The notes under the pieces are model-generated. The model was not told the DNA's origin and did not search any database. It saw only the letters and a program-made list of their open reading frames with translations. A stretch of DNA of 64,000 nt from an uncultured Alphaproteobacteria bacterium (GTDB taxonomy: Bacteria > Pseudomonadota > Alphaproteobacteria > HIMB59 > GCA-002718135): contig CACMQB010000003.1 of NCBI GenBank assembly GCA_902615745.1, forward strand, positions 62,001 to 126,000, given 5' to 3'. A program made the position numbers and the translations under genes. Shown here piece by piece: positions 52,245-61,392 of this stretch (position 1 is the first letter of the stretch; every line of letters begins with the position of its first letter).

Positions 52245-52864
52245 ACGGAACAGTAGTAAAAAACCAGCTAATATTTGATTTTGCTTCTGGTATATTAGGT
52301 CCAGCAAAATCCCTATTTGCATCAACATATTTAGAATTAAATTCAGATGCTTCTAAAATCGGTAGTACATTTGAAAGTATGTTAGGTGAAAATTTAATGG
52401 ATAACGAAAACATTCATCCTAAAAATTTGAAGTACACAGACTGTATGAATAATGTAAATATTAAATCTGTTTCAAATCTTAAAGATCCTGTAACTAGCTT
52501 TTTTGGAAACCTAAATAATTTAGATTGGAAACAAGTTTATAAGGGTTTCAAAGAGTATACTGCATCTATCGATGATAAAGATGAACTGAAATTAATAAAA
52601 ATGGACCCTGGAGTCTCTGTACCGCTGCACTCTCATGGTGGAAAAGAGTATATATTAGTCTTAGAAGGTAGTTTCTGTGACGAATATGGTAAGTACTCTA
52701 AAGGCGATATTCAGATAAATGATCAAAAAATAAAACATACACCAATAGCGTCAAAAGACACAGGTTGTGTATGCTTAAGTATTACCGAAAAAGACGTAAT
52801 ATTCTTTGGTAAGTATGGATCTTTCTTAAACTTATTTACATTTATTAAATCTTTTTTTAAGTAA
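52241..52864 (+). CDS. ChrR-type anti-sigma factor with zinc-less anti-sigma domain
   Basis: In Rhodobacter, ChrR holds RpoE through an N-terminal zinc domain and senses stress through a C-terminal cupin. Here 207 residues keep the cupin ligands with identical spacing: His130, His132, Glu136 and His166, plus Cys176 and Cys178 (equivalent to ChrR 141, 143, 147, 177, 187, 189). But in the N-terminal domain (LIFDFASGIL, STYLELNSDAS) the four zinc ligands are Val, Tyr30, Asn34 and Ala37. The anti-sigma domain must fold without zinc, or it is inactive. Confidence 0.85.
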   Translation: MNGTVVKNQLIFDFASGILGPAKSLFASTYLELNSDASKIGSTFESMLGENLMDNENIHPKNLKYTDCMNNVNIKSVSNLKDPVTSFFGNLNNLDWKQVYKGFKEYTASIDDKDELKLIKMDPGVSVPLHSHGGKEYILVLEGSFCDEYGKYSKGDIQINDQKIKHTPIASKDTGCVCLSITEKDVIFFGKYGSFLNLFTFIKSFFK

Positions 52865-52894
52865 AAATAAACTCATTATTGTATAACTTCATAC

Positions 52895-53890
52895 GTGTCT
52901 AAAATTCACGTAGATTTCGTTAGGGGTAAAAGAGTTGAAAGCACCCATCAAGTTAAGGTGTTAGTAACAAGTGTCGATGGTAAAATTTTATTATCTACAA
53001 ATAATGATAATGAATTTTTCTTTCCTAGATCATCAATTAAGATATTTCAAGCAATTCCTTTTGCAATGTCAAATGCAATCAAAAATTATAAATTAAATAA
53101 TAAACATATAGCTTTAGCTTGTGCTTCACACAAAGGAGAAAAATTTCATATAAAAGAGTTAAAAAAATGGATTTCAAAAATAAACATAAAAACAAAAAAT
53201 TTACAATGTGGTATTCATGAGCCATTAGATAGAAACGCCTCTAAAAAAATAATATATTCTAGAAAAAAATTTAATGAACTACATAACAATTGTGCAGGCA
53301 AACACTTAGGGATGTTATCAAGCTGTTTGATCAATAATCAGAGCATTACAAACTATCTTGATTATAATCATGCGCATCAAAAAAATATTAGAAAAATTTT
53401 TAATAAATTCACAGAAAGCAAATTATCAAAGAAAAATTTCTCTCTAGATGGTTGTAGTGCGCCACAATACTCATTTAAAATAAAATCTATATCAAAAGCA
53501 TTAAATAATTTGATTAAGAGTTATAAAAATAATTATGCGTATACTGATCAAGTAAGAACTTTGGTTAATTCAATTTTAGAAAATCCTGAATTTATTGGAG
53601 GAACAGTGAGTTTTGATACAAAAGTAATAAAAGCTTCAAAAGGAAAAATATTTTGTAAAAGTGGGGCTGAAGGTGTTTTTTTATTTGTTGATTTCCAAAA
53701 GGGAATTAGTGGAGTAATTAAAATTACAGACGGAAATGAAAGAGCTATTCCAATTGCTATACTAAATATTTTTAAAAAATTTAAAGTTATGAGTAAAGTA
53801 GAAATAAAAAATCTAGAAAAAAAAGAAAAGTTTGAGTTAAAAAATCATGCAGGTAGAAATATTGGTCGTATCAACCTTACAATAAAATAA
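52895..53890 (+). CDS. Asparaginase family protein (Asparaginase_II, AnsA-like of Rhizobium)
   Basis: Member of the family of Rhizobium-type L-asparaginases. The 331 residues begin at a GTG (MSKIHVDFVRGKRVESTH) and show PRSSIKIFQAIPF, ALACASHKGEKFH, the NNCAGKHLGML block and DGCSAPQYSF, which hold the family catalytic and zinc residues (Ser, Lys, Cys, His). A hallmark GAEGVF is near the C-terminus. No ribosome binding site is clear. The 3' end overlaps the convergent DUF3429 gene by 14 bp. Confidence 0.88.
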   Translation: MSKIHVDFVRGKRVESTHQVKVLVTSVDGKILLSTNNDNEFFFPRSSIKIFQAIPFAMSNAIKNYKLNNKHIALACASHKGEKFHIKELKKWISKINIKTKNLQCGIHEPLDRNASKKIIYSRKKFNELHNNCAGKHLGMLSSCLINNQSITNYLDYNHAHQKNIRKIFNKFTESKLSKKNFSLDGCSAPQYSFKIKSISKALNNLIKSYKNNYAYTDQVRTLVNSILENPEFIGGTVSFDTKVIKASKGKIFCKSGAEGVFLFVDFQKGISGVIKITDGNERAIPIAILNIFKKFKVMSKVEIKNLEKKEKFELKNHAGRNIGRINLTIK

Positions 53891-54308
53891 AAAATAAAAA
53901 AAGGATAATCAAAATCGTTAAAGGTAGCCTAAGATAGTAAAATGCCTGTTTATTTGTTTCGTTTGCAAATAATATAATGTAGTCAAAAAATAACTGAGAT
54001 AACAAAAATAAAATTATTAAAATAAAAATTATTAAAATATTAATGTTAAGAAGGCTTAATATAATAATTATAACAGCAAATAAGCTAGGCAAAAAACCGT
54101 ATATTACTATATGAGTGGGCGGATTATTTTTTAAATTCCAGTTTATTGATCCAATAAAAACAATTATAATTAGACTATAGTAAGTAACAAAATTAAGTAG
54201 ATCTTCTTCCTCAACTACAAAAAAATAGTATTTATCTAAAAAAGTTAAAACATATGGTATTAATCCGAAATATGAAATTAGAAACTGAAAATTAATTTTT
54301 TTGGACAT
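53877..54308 (-). CDS. DUF3429 family membrane protein (TMEM69-like)
   Basis: Four- to five-span inner-membrane protein of unknown function, related to mitochondrial TMEM69. The 143 residues have FGLIPYVLTFLDK near the start, SINWNLKNNPP in the middle (the family Gly/Trp block) and the end block YYLRLPLTILIIL. Its ATG is only 5 bp from the divergent fructosamine-kinase ATG, so little promoter space remains. It converges with the asparaginase gene. Confidence 0.8.
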   Translation of the reverse strand: MSKKINFQFLISYFGLIPYVLTFLDKYYFFVVEEEDLLNFVTYYSLIIIVFIGSINWNLKNNPPTHIVIYGFLPSLFAVIIIILSLLNINILIIFILIILFLLSQLFFDYIILFANETNKQAFYYLRLPLTILIILFLFFILL

Positions 54309-54313
54309 TTTGT

Positions 54314-55189
54314 ATGATTGAAAAAAGTATCATTATAGAAATTGAAAAACTTTTAGATAATAAAAAAATTATAGATAGCAAGTTATTATCAGACTCTTTT
54401 GGTATTAATTGTTTAAAGATTATTACAAATGACAGTAAGGAGTTTATTGTTAAATATTATTACAAAAATAATGATAAATTTAATGCTATAAAAGCTGAAA
54501 AAGATAATCTTGTATTTTTTAATAAAAAAAAGTTTAATTATTTTCCAAATATTATTAACCATAATGATAGATTTCTAATAATGTCATTCATAAGTAATAA
54601 TGATGATCAACCAGAAAAAACAAATGTTGATTTGTTAAATTCCATAATTTCTATTCATTCAATAAAGAATCAAGATTATGGTTTTGATTTTGATACTCAA
54701 ATTGGTGGTTTGAAGCAGATAAATTCTAAATCTAAAAATTGGAAAGAGTTCTATACAGACAAAAGACTATCTTACATTTTTGATTTAGTTAACAAAAATA
54801 AGCCTATGGATAAATCAATAAATACTAAAATTGATTTATTGATAAAAAAAATGGATAATTTTATTCCAACTAATCCAAGAGCATCTTTATTACACGGTGA
54901 TTTATGGGAAGGAAATATACTTTTTAAAAATAAAAAATTTGTAGGTTTTATTGACCCTGGATCATTTTATGGTCACAATGAATTAGAGGTTTCTTATTTG
55001 AGGTGGTTTAACCCGAAATTTATTGATAATAATTTTTTAAATAAATACAACGATCATATCAAAGTTGATAAATATTATTTAGAATATGAACCAGTTTATC
55101 AATTGTATTATTCATTATTAAATGTTTATTTATGGGATAGAAGATATGTTGAGGATGTTCGTAGGTTATTAGATAAAATTAAAATATAA
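54314..55189 (+). CDS. Fructosamine kinase family protein
   Basis: Phosphotransferase that in relatives phosphorylates ketoamine-glycated proteins or ribulosamines for repair. The 291 residues have the kinase-like Brenner motif LLHGDLWEGNILF and the metal-binding FIDPGSFYGHNELEVSYLRW, as well as QIGGLKQINSKSKNWKEFY, a family stretch before the catalytic loop. It is followed 3 bp later by the convergent aldo/keto reductase gene. Confidence 0.9.
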   Translation: MIEKSIIIEIEKLLDNKKIIDSKLLSDSFGINCLKIITNDSKEFIVKYYYKNNDKFNAIKAEKDNLVFFNKKKFNYFPNIINHNDRFLIMSFISNNDDQPEKTNVDLLNSIISIHSIKNQDYGFDFDTQIGGLKQINSKSKNWKEFYTDKRLSYIFDLVNKNKPMDKSINTKIDLLIKKMDNFIPTNPRASLLHGDLWEGNILFKNKKFVGFIDPGSFYGHNELEVSYLRWFNPKFIDNNFLNKYNDHIKVDKYYLEYEPVYQLYYSLLNVYLWDRRYVEDVRRLLDKIKI

Positions 55190-55192
55190 AGA

Positions 55193-56242
55193 TTAAACAC
55201 AAGGATTAGGATCAGATAAGTGTATGTCCTCAATTTCTTTTAATATTTCTTTTGAAAGCGTTATATCAATACTATCTATATTTTCCTTAAGTTGGTCCAT
55301 AGTTGTAGCACCTATTATATTGCTTGTAACAAATGGACGATCATTTACAAAAGCGTTAGCAAAGGTTGAGGGTGCTATGCCATGCTTGTTAGCAAGATTA
55401 ACATATTTTTCAATAGCATTTTCTCCTCTCATTGTATTATGTCTATCAAAACGATTAGCCCATAATGTAAATCTTGTATTAGGTGGATTTTTACCTCCTA
55501 AATATTTTCCACTTAATCTTCCTCCAGCTAGAGGTGAATACGCAAGTAAACCACAATTTTCTCTAATTGAAACTTCCGAGTTATGGATATCAAAAATTCT
55601 ATTTACTAAACTATAAACATTTTGAATAGACATCATTCGGGGAAGATTTTTTTCTTCTGATAATTTCATATACTTCATTACACCCCAAGGTGTTTCATTA
55701 GATACACCTATGTGTTTTACTTTTCCTTGTTTAATTAAATCTTGGAGACAAGATAAAACTTCTTCTAACTCCACCCATGAGTCTTCAGGATCATATTCAA
55801 AATCTAGTTTTCCAAACTTTGGTACTTTTCTCTCTGGTGCATGAAGTTGATATAAATCAATATAATCAGTTTTTAATCTTTTAAGACTTCCATCTATTGC
55901 AGCATTAATATTTTTTTTATCAAAAATGAGATTTGGTCCCCCTTCTCTAATCCAACTATTCCCTTCACTTTTTGCACAAATTTTAGTTGCTAAAATTACA
56001 TCTTTTCGTTTATTGTTTTGAGCAAACCAATTACCAATTATTTCCTCTGTTTTGCCATAGGTTTCCGCTCTAGTTGGTATAGAGTAAACCTCAGCTGTAT
56101 CAAAAAAATTTACACCTCTTTCAAAAGCATAGTCCATTTGTTTAAAACCTTCTTCTTGGTTGTTTTGTTCTCCCCAAGTCATTGTCCCTAAACAAATAAC
56201 GCTTACTTCTAAATCTGTGGTCCCTAGTTTTCTATACTTCAT
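55193..56242 (-). CDS. Aldo/keto reductase (Tas/YghZ-like)
   Basis: NADPH-dependent carbonyl reductase. The 349 residues begin MKYRKLGTTDLEVSVICLGT and show FFDTAEVYSIPTRAETYGK (Asp, Tyr), ILATKICAKSEG (Lys), YQLHAPERK (His) and LLAYSPLAGGRLSGKY. The tetrad Asp-Tyr-Lys-His is complete. It resembles Tas, a reductase linked in E. coli to prephenate-related starvation suppression. Natural substrate unknown. Confidence 0.93.
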   Translation of the reverse strand: MKYRKLGTTDLEVSVICLGTMTWGEQNNQEEGFKQMDYAFERGVNFFDTAEVYSIPTRAETYGKTEEIIGNWFAQNNKRKDVILATKICAKSEGNSWIREGGPNLIFDKKNINAAIDGSLKRLKTDYIDLYQLHAPERKVPKFGKLDFEYDPEDSWVELEEVLSCLQDLIKQGKVKHIGVSNETPWGVMKYMKLSEEKNLPRMMSIQNVYSLVNRIFDIHNSEVSIRENCGLLAYSPLAGGRLSGKYLGGKNPPNTRFTLWANRFDRHNTMRGENAIEKYVNLANKHGIAPSTFANAFVNDRPFVTSNIIGATTMDQLKENIDSIDITLSKEILKEIEDIHLSDPNPCV

Positions 56243-56312
56243 ACTATTTTTACAAAATGCCTTGAAATTGTCGGATTTATAGCGATATTAGTAATAATTA
56301 AAAGGAGAAATT

Positions 56313-57065
56313 ATGGCTTTAGACTTTAATCAACGATCTTATACTAAATCAGTAGATCAGGCGGCAATTGATGAAGGCTTGAGAGCGTATATGCTTAAAG
56401 TCTACAATTATATGACTACAGGGTTGGTATTAACTGGATTTATTGCTTATTTTTTTGGTAAAGCATCAATCATAACTGGAGATAACGGACAAATCCTCGG
56501 ATATACTGATATTGGGATGCTGCTTTTTGGATCACCTCTTGCTTGGGTAATAATGTTAGCCCCTTTAGGTTTTGTATTTTATCTTAGCGCAAGAATTAAT
56601 AAAATTTCGGCAAGCGCAGCTCAAATCACATTCTGGTTGTTTGCCTCAATAATGGGTCTATCAATGGCATCAATATTTATTCAATTTACTGGAACCTCCA
56701 TAGCAAGAGTATTTTTTATTACAGCGGGTACATTTGGAGCAATGAGTTTATATGGATATACCACTAAAAGAGATCTTACTAAACTTGGTGGTTTCTTATT
56801 TATGGGTTTAATCGGAATTATAATTGCAAGTATTGCAAATTTTTGGTTTCAAAGTGGCCCATTAGCATTTGCTATCTCAGTTATTGGAGTCTTAGTTTTT
56901 GTAGGACTAACAGCATATGATACTCAAAACATCAAAAATATGTATTATGGTGGTGATAGCGAAGAAATAGGATCAAAAAAAGCATTGATGGGTGCATTAA
57001 AACTGTATTTAGACTTCATCAATCTATTCATTTTATTACTACAATTATTTGGTCAAAGAAGATAA
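56313..57065 (+). CDS. Bax inhibitor-1/YccA family membrane protein
   Basis: Seven-span inner-membrane protein of the BI-1 (TMBIM) family; in E. coli YccA is a substrate and modulator of FtsH. The 250 residues show NYMTTGLVLTGFIAYFFG at the first helix, the core LYGYTTKRDLTKLGGFLFMG and the C-terminal LTAYDTQNIKNMYYG and LYLDFINLFILLLQLFG signature with the Asp pair. A strong AAGGAG precedes the ATG, and a CTTGAA at 56264 is a possible -35 element. It closes with a terminator. Confidence 0.94.
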   Translation: MALDFNQRSYTKSVDQAAIDEGLRAYMLKVYNYMTTGLVLTGFIAYFFGKASIITGDNGQILGYTDIGMLLFGSPLAWVIMLAPLGFVFYLSARINKISASAAQITFWLFASIMGLSMASIFIQFTGTSIARVFFITAGTFGAMSLYGYTTKRDLTKLGGFLFMGLIGIIIASIANFWFQSGPLAFAISVIGVLVFVGLTAYDTQNIKNMYYGGDSEEIGSKKALMGALKLYLDFINLFILLLQLFGQRR

Positions 57066-57094
57066 TTCTTTTAAAAACTAAATATCTTTTTATT

Positions 57095-57125
57095 ATACCC
57101 AGTCTTTTAAAGTCTGGGTATTTTT
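57095..57125 (+). terminator. Intrinsic terminator touching the next start codon
   Basis: ATACCCAG (57095-57102), an 11-nt loop, CTGGGTAT (57114-57121) and a T-run to 57125. The ATG of the next gene follows at once at 57126, the second case of this in the window. Confidence 0.88.
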
Positions 57126-58931
57126 ATGTCTAACTTAGAAAATAAACTTAAAAAAATAATTAATTCTTTTAATAACATAGATAGAAATCTTGCCTATGAA
57201 GATATTAAAAAATTATCAATAAAATATCATAAAAATATTAAAGTTCTAAGTGTACTATCACAGATAGCACAAAAAATAGGTGACGTAGATACAACAATAA
57301 ATACTTTAAAAAGAATTTTGTTAATAGATAATAATAATATCGAATGTCTTTCTAAAATTTATAAATTATTCTTAACCAAATCCTTATTAGATGAATCATT
57401 AGCAAATATTAATTTAATTCTAAGATTAGATAAGGATCATTATGAGGCAAAACGTGATAAGGCTTATATTTATTTTTTAAAAAATAGTTTCGACAGTGCA
57501 AAAGAATATATTGACGATATTTCAAAATTGAAAGAGGATGATTTCTTTGGCTATAATATCAAAGGCTTAATATATTTAAAAAATAATAACTTTCATGAAG
57601 CAAAAAATTATTTTGAACAAGCAATTAAGATAAATAATAAATATATTGATAGTTATAATAATTTAGGTGTTTGTTTACTTGAATTAGAAAAATTAGATGA
57701 AGCATACACAGTATTTAAAAATGCTCATAAAATTCACCCTAATAATACTAAGACTCTAATAAATTTGGGTAATATATTAAGTCTCCAAGATAATATTTTA
57801 GAAGCTATAAAAATTTACAATAAAGCATTGTTACTAGATCCCAAAAATCAAGAAATTTTATCTAATATAGCAATATGTTATTGTAGAGAAAATAAAGAAA
57901 AAGAAGCTAAAGTTTACTATGATAAAGCAATTAAAATTAATCCATTCGATTATAAGTTAAAATATGCCTATTGTACTTTACAGTTAAAATTAAATAATTT
58001 TTCCAATTCGTGGGACTTGTTTGATTCAAGATTATTGATTGAAAAAAATAGAGTAAAATTAAATAATCTTGAATTTGTTAAGGATAACCTTTTTGAAAAT
58101 TTGAAGGTAAATCCAAAAAATAAATTGCTTATATTAAGAGAACAAGGAATTGGTGAAGAGATTTTGTTTAGCACTGTATATAAAGATATCATTGACAATT
58201 TTAAAAATGTTAAAATTGAAACTGATAAAAGACTACTATCAGTTTTTAGTCGATCTTTTCAAAATGATATTTTTGTTGAAGATGGATATTATTCAAAAGA
58301 CTCAAAAATATCTGAATTTGACAATGTAATATACGCTGGAAGTATGGTCCAATTTTTTAGAAAAAGAAAAACTGACTTTAATAATAGTAATTATTTATTA
58401 GCCAGAAAAGATATTGTTGATAAATACAAAGAAAAGCTATCTAATTCTAAAAAAAGACTAAAAGTAGGCATTTCATGGAAAAGTATTATAAATATTTATG
58501 GAAACTTAAAGTCATTATCTATTAAAGATTTTGAGCCATTATTTACTAATGATAGACTTATTATAAACCTACAATATGGAAATATTGAAAATGATAAGAG
58601 ATATTTATCAAGTCAGAAAAAGTACCTAAAAATATTTAATGATTTAGATTTATTCAATGATATTGAATCATGTATGGGTTTGCTAAAAAACTTAGATTTG
58701 TTCATAACAGTTAGTAATTCAACAGCTCATTTTGCAGGTGCTCTTGGTGTGCCTACAATATTAATATGTCCCAAAAAATCATCAACGTATTACTATTGGA
58801 ATACTAGTAGTGGATCATCAATATGGTATAAAAATATAAAAGTTTTAGGAATAGAAGATTCAATAAGTAATACTATAAAGAAAATAAATAGCATCGTAGA
58901 AAAAAATAATGAATTTAATTTCTCAAATTAA
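57126..58931 (+). CDS. TPR-repeat protein with GT9-like C-terminal domain (paralogue 1)
   Basis: Residues 1-300 are TPR-like helical pairs (for example FHEAKNYFEQAIKINNKY and LEAIKIYNKALLLDPKN). Residues 335-590 are a domain with LLILREQGIGEEILFSTVYK, VGISWKS and TVSNSTAHFAGALGVPTI, the last being the GT9 heptosyltransferase signature. The combined architecture occurs in TPR glycosyltransferases thought to modify surface proteins or polysaccharide. The start abuts a terminator and has no ribosome binding site. It overlaps the next gene, a paralogue, by 23 bp. Confidence 0.8.
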   Translation: MSNLENKLKKIINSFNNIDRNLAYEDIKKLSIKYHKNIKVLSVLSQIAQKIGDVDTTINTLKRILLIDNNNIECLSKIYKLFLTKSLLDESLANINLILRLDKDHYEAKRDKAYIYFLKNSFDSAKEYIDDISKLKEDDFFGYNIKGLIYLKNNNFHEAKNYFEQAIKINNKYIDSYNNLGVCLLELEKLDEAYTVFKNAHKIHPNNTKTLINLGNILSLQDNILEAIKIYNKALLLDPKNQEILSNIAICYCRENKEKEAKVYYDKAIKINPFDYKLKYAYCTLQLKLNNFSNSWDLFDSRLLIEKNRVKLNNLEFVKDNLFENLKVNPKNKLLILREQGIGEEILFSTVYKDIIDNFKNVKIETDKRLLSVFSRSFQNDIFVEDGYYSKDSKISEFDNVIYAGSMVQFFRKRKTDFNNSNYLLARKDIVDKYKEKLSNSKKRLKVGISWKSIINIYGNLKSLSIKDFEPLFTNDRLIINLQYGNIENDKRYLSSQKKYLKIFNDLDLFNDIESCMGLLKNLDLFITVSNSTAHFAGALGVPTILICPKKSSTYYYWNTSSGSSIWYKNIKVLGIEDSISNTIKKINSIVEKNNEFNFSN

Positions 58932-60696
58932 TAATATTCTTAAAAGATTTGAAACAGGTGATAAATTAAAAAGTTACGAAGACCTTCAGAGAATTTTTAA
59001 AAAAAATAAAGGTAATAATTTATTACGTTATAACTTAGCAGTTATTCAGCAAAATTTAAATCTGAATAAAGAGGCTAGGACAAATTATATTTATTTAATT
59101 AAAGTTGAAAAAAATTTGAAGGCAATGATTAATCTTTACAATATGGATATTGTAGAATCAAATTATTATGAAGCACTTAATACAATAGAAAATATTTTAA
59201 AAATACAGAGAATTGAAAATGTAGATAAAGATAAAGCTTTTGTTTTATACAAATTAAATAGAATTGTAGAGGCTAAAAAAATTTGCATGTTTTATCTTAA
59301 AGAAAATAATGCAGACTTAAGTTGCCTGAGCGTAATAGGTCAATGCTTGGCACATGAAGGCAATTACGATGAAGCAATTAAAATATTTGAAAATATATTA
59401 CAAATAGACTCAAAAAATCTCTCTGCATTAAATTCTTTAGCAAAAACTTATCAAGAAAAAGGTGAAAAGACAAAGGCAGAAGAATATTATTTAAGGGCTT
59501 TAAAAATTAATAAATTATCTTTCTATTTATTAAATAATATTGCTGGTTTTTATAGGGAAGAATCATCTTATAATAAAGCTATCAATTATTACAAACAGGC
59601 GCTTTCTGTAAATCCAAATAATGCTTATATCTATAACAATTTAGCTAAAATTTATTTTGATTTAAACAATCATAAGGAAGCTTTAGAAAGTAGCTTTAAA
59701 GCTTTAGAAATGAAAAAAAATGATGGTGATATTAAAAAAACAATTTCTTTTATATATTTAAAGGATCATGATTTTAAAAATGGTTGGAATTATTTTGATG
59801 GCAGATTAGATTTAGAAGATTTTAAAGAAAAAAATAATTACGTAAAAAAATTAAACAGCAAATTATATAGGTCAAGCAATCTGAAGAATAAAAGAGGTAA
59901 ATTTATAATTGTGCGGGAACAAGGTGTTGGAGATGAAATACTTTATAGTTCTATGTATGGAGATCTTTTAAGTGATATCGATAATACGATTATTGAGTGT
60001 GACCCTCGTTTATTAAATCTCTATAAAAGATCATTTCCGGAATATAGTGAGAAATTTGTTGGTCATGGCACTATTACAAATCATGAAGAGAAATTTAAAG
60101 AAATTGATAATGTAATTTATGCGGGAAGTTTAGGAAGATATTATCGTAAGAATTTTAAAGATTTTAAAAAAAATTCTTATTTAAAAGTAGACAAAAAGAA
60201 ATTTGAGGAAATACAAAAAAAATTGTCAATTTATAAAAAAGAATACAAAATCGGATTATCGTGGAAAAGTTTTAATAACCAATTTGCTAAAGACAAGTCA
60301 CTAAATCTTAAAGATCTTAATAATATTTTTAATCTTACTAACTGTGATATCTTTAACCTACAATATGGCGATGTTAAAAATGAAATTAATAGTTTTAATA
60401 GTATAAATAAGAATAAACTACTAAATATAGAAGGATTAGATTTATTTAATGATTTTGAGGGTATTGCTTCATTATTAAAGTCACTTGATGTTTTTGTTAG
60501 TATTAGTAACAGCACTGCTCATCTTGCTGGAGCATTAGGTGTAAAAACAATTTTAATCAAGCCAGAAAATTTTGCTGTTTTTCATTACTGGAATCAAAAG
60601 ACAGATGATACTCCTTGGTATGATTCTGTTAAACTAATTGATAAGAAAGATTTCTTACAAAATTCTAAATTTTTAAAAAACTTTTTAAGAATTTGA
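58909..60696 (+). CDS. TPR-repeat protein with GT9-like C-terminal domain (paralogue 2)
   Basis: 595 residues with the same order as its neighbour: N-terminal TPR-like helices (YDEAIKIFENILQIDSKN, YNKAINYYKQALSVNPNN), then FIIVREQGVGDEILYSSMYG, KIGLSWKS and SISNSTAHLAGALGVKTI. The two C-terminal domains match along their whole length by eye, so a tandem duplication is likely, but they are clearly diverged, implying an old event or different substrates. The 3' end overlaps the convergent GT8-like gene by 12 bp. Confidence 0.82.
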   Translation: MNLISQINNILKRFETGDKLKSYEDLQRIFKKNKGNNLLRYNLAVIQQNLNLNKEARTNYIYLIKVEKNLKAMINLYNMDIVESNYYEALNTIENILKIQRIENVDKDKAFVLYKLNRIVEAKKICMFYLKENNADLSCLSVIGQCLAHEGNYDEAIKIFENILQIDSKNLSALNSLAKTYQEKGEKTKAEEYYLRALKINKLSFYLLNNIAGFYREESSYNKAINYYKQALSVNPNNAYIYNNLAKIYFDLNNHKEALESSFKALEMKKNDGDIKKTISFIYLKDHDFKNGWNYFDGRLDLEDFKEKNNYVKKLNSKLYRSSNLKNKRGKFIIVREQGVGDEILYSSMYGDLLSDIDNTIIECDPRLLNLYKRSFPEYSEKFVGHGTITNHEEKFKEIDNVIYAGSLGRYYRKNFKDFKKNSYLKVDKKKFEEIQKKLSIYKKEYKIGLSWKSFNNQFAKDKSLNLKDLNNIFNLTNCDIFNLQYGDVKNEINSFNSINKNKLLNIEGLDLFNDFEGIASLLKSLDVFVSISNSTAHLAGALGVKTILIKPENFAVFHYWNQKTDDTPWYDSVKLIDKKDFLQNSKFLKNFLRI

Positions 60697-61386
60697 TTTA
60701 AATTTTTTAGAAAGATATTCGTCTCTTTCCAATAGCCATTCTTTCGCAAATTCAACATCTTGCCATTCAGAAAACCAAGGCCCACCGCGTGTATAATGAA
60801 CTGCATAAGGTTTTTGATTATTGTGACCTGAGGTCCAACCCTCTAGCCAGTTCCATCTTTCATCTAGTGAGCCAATTTCATCATCTTTGCACCATTTAAA
60901 TTGATGGAGATATGCTCCTGATTCATTATTGACTTTTTCTACAGTTAGATTCTTTGAACTTGGATGGGAACAATTATATAGAATAAAACTAGACCAATTT
61001 TTTCTTGGATATATAGTCTGTTTTTGTCCATCCATCTTATGTTTTTCTTTAGGGGTATAATCATGCTGTACACAATATGCTGCTTTAGATTCATCAAGAT
61101 TATTTAATAATTTTGAAACATCTCCTAAAAAAATAAAATCGCAGTCACAAAAGACTGCCCACCCTTGATAATTCATAAGTTTAGGTACTAAAAATCGTGA
61201 ATAAGTAAATTGTGTAGAAGCAAGTGGATCAACATTTCTAGTATATAGATTTTTGGCTATAAGTTCGTCTAATTTTAAAGACACAACATCAACATCAATA
61301 GTTGAACGTTTTAAAAGTGAATGTTTACAAACTCTATAAGCAATGTCTTCTTTTGAGTCATAGCCAATAAAGAAATGAAGTTTCAT
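60685..61386 (-). CDS. GT8-like nucleotide-sugar glycosyltransferase
   Basis: The 233 residues have the GT-A fold layout: MKLHFFIGYDSKEDIAYRVC, then TQFTYSRFLVPKLM and AVFCDCDFIFLGD with the DxD metal motif (81-83), and a late WLEGWTSGHN and VHYTRGGPWF block with a His-Tyr-Thr as in GT8. It probably acts on a cell-surface glycan, in keeping with the TPR-GT9 pair next to it. Donor and acceptor unknown. Confidence 0.75.
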   Translation of the reverse strand: MKLHFFIGYDSKEDIAYRVCKHSLLKRSTIDVDVVSLKLDELIAKNLYTRNVDPLASTQFTYSRFLVPKLMNYQGWAVFCDCDFIFLGDVSKLLNNLDESKAAYCVQHDYTPKEKHKMDGQKQTIYPRKNWSSFILYNCSHPSSKNLTVEKVNNESGAYLHQFKWCKDDEIGSLDERWNWLEGWTSGHNNQKPYAVHYTRGGPWFSEWQDVEFAKEWLLERDEYLSKKFKSNS

Positions 61387-61392
61387 ATTATA

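Noticed and set aside
56243..56312. ybhL-type leader RNA before the Bax-inhibitor-1 gene
   Set aside because: No stable hairpin could be drawn in this 70-bp interval.
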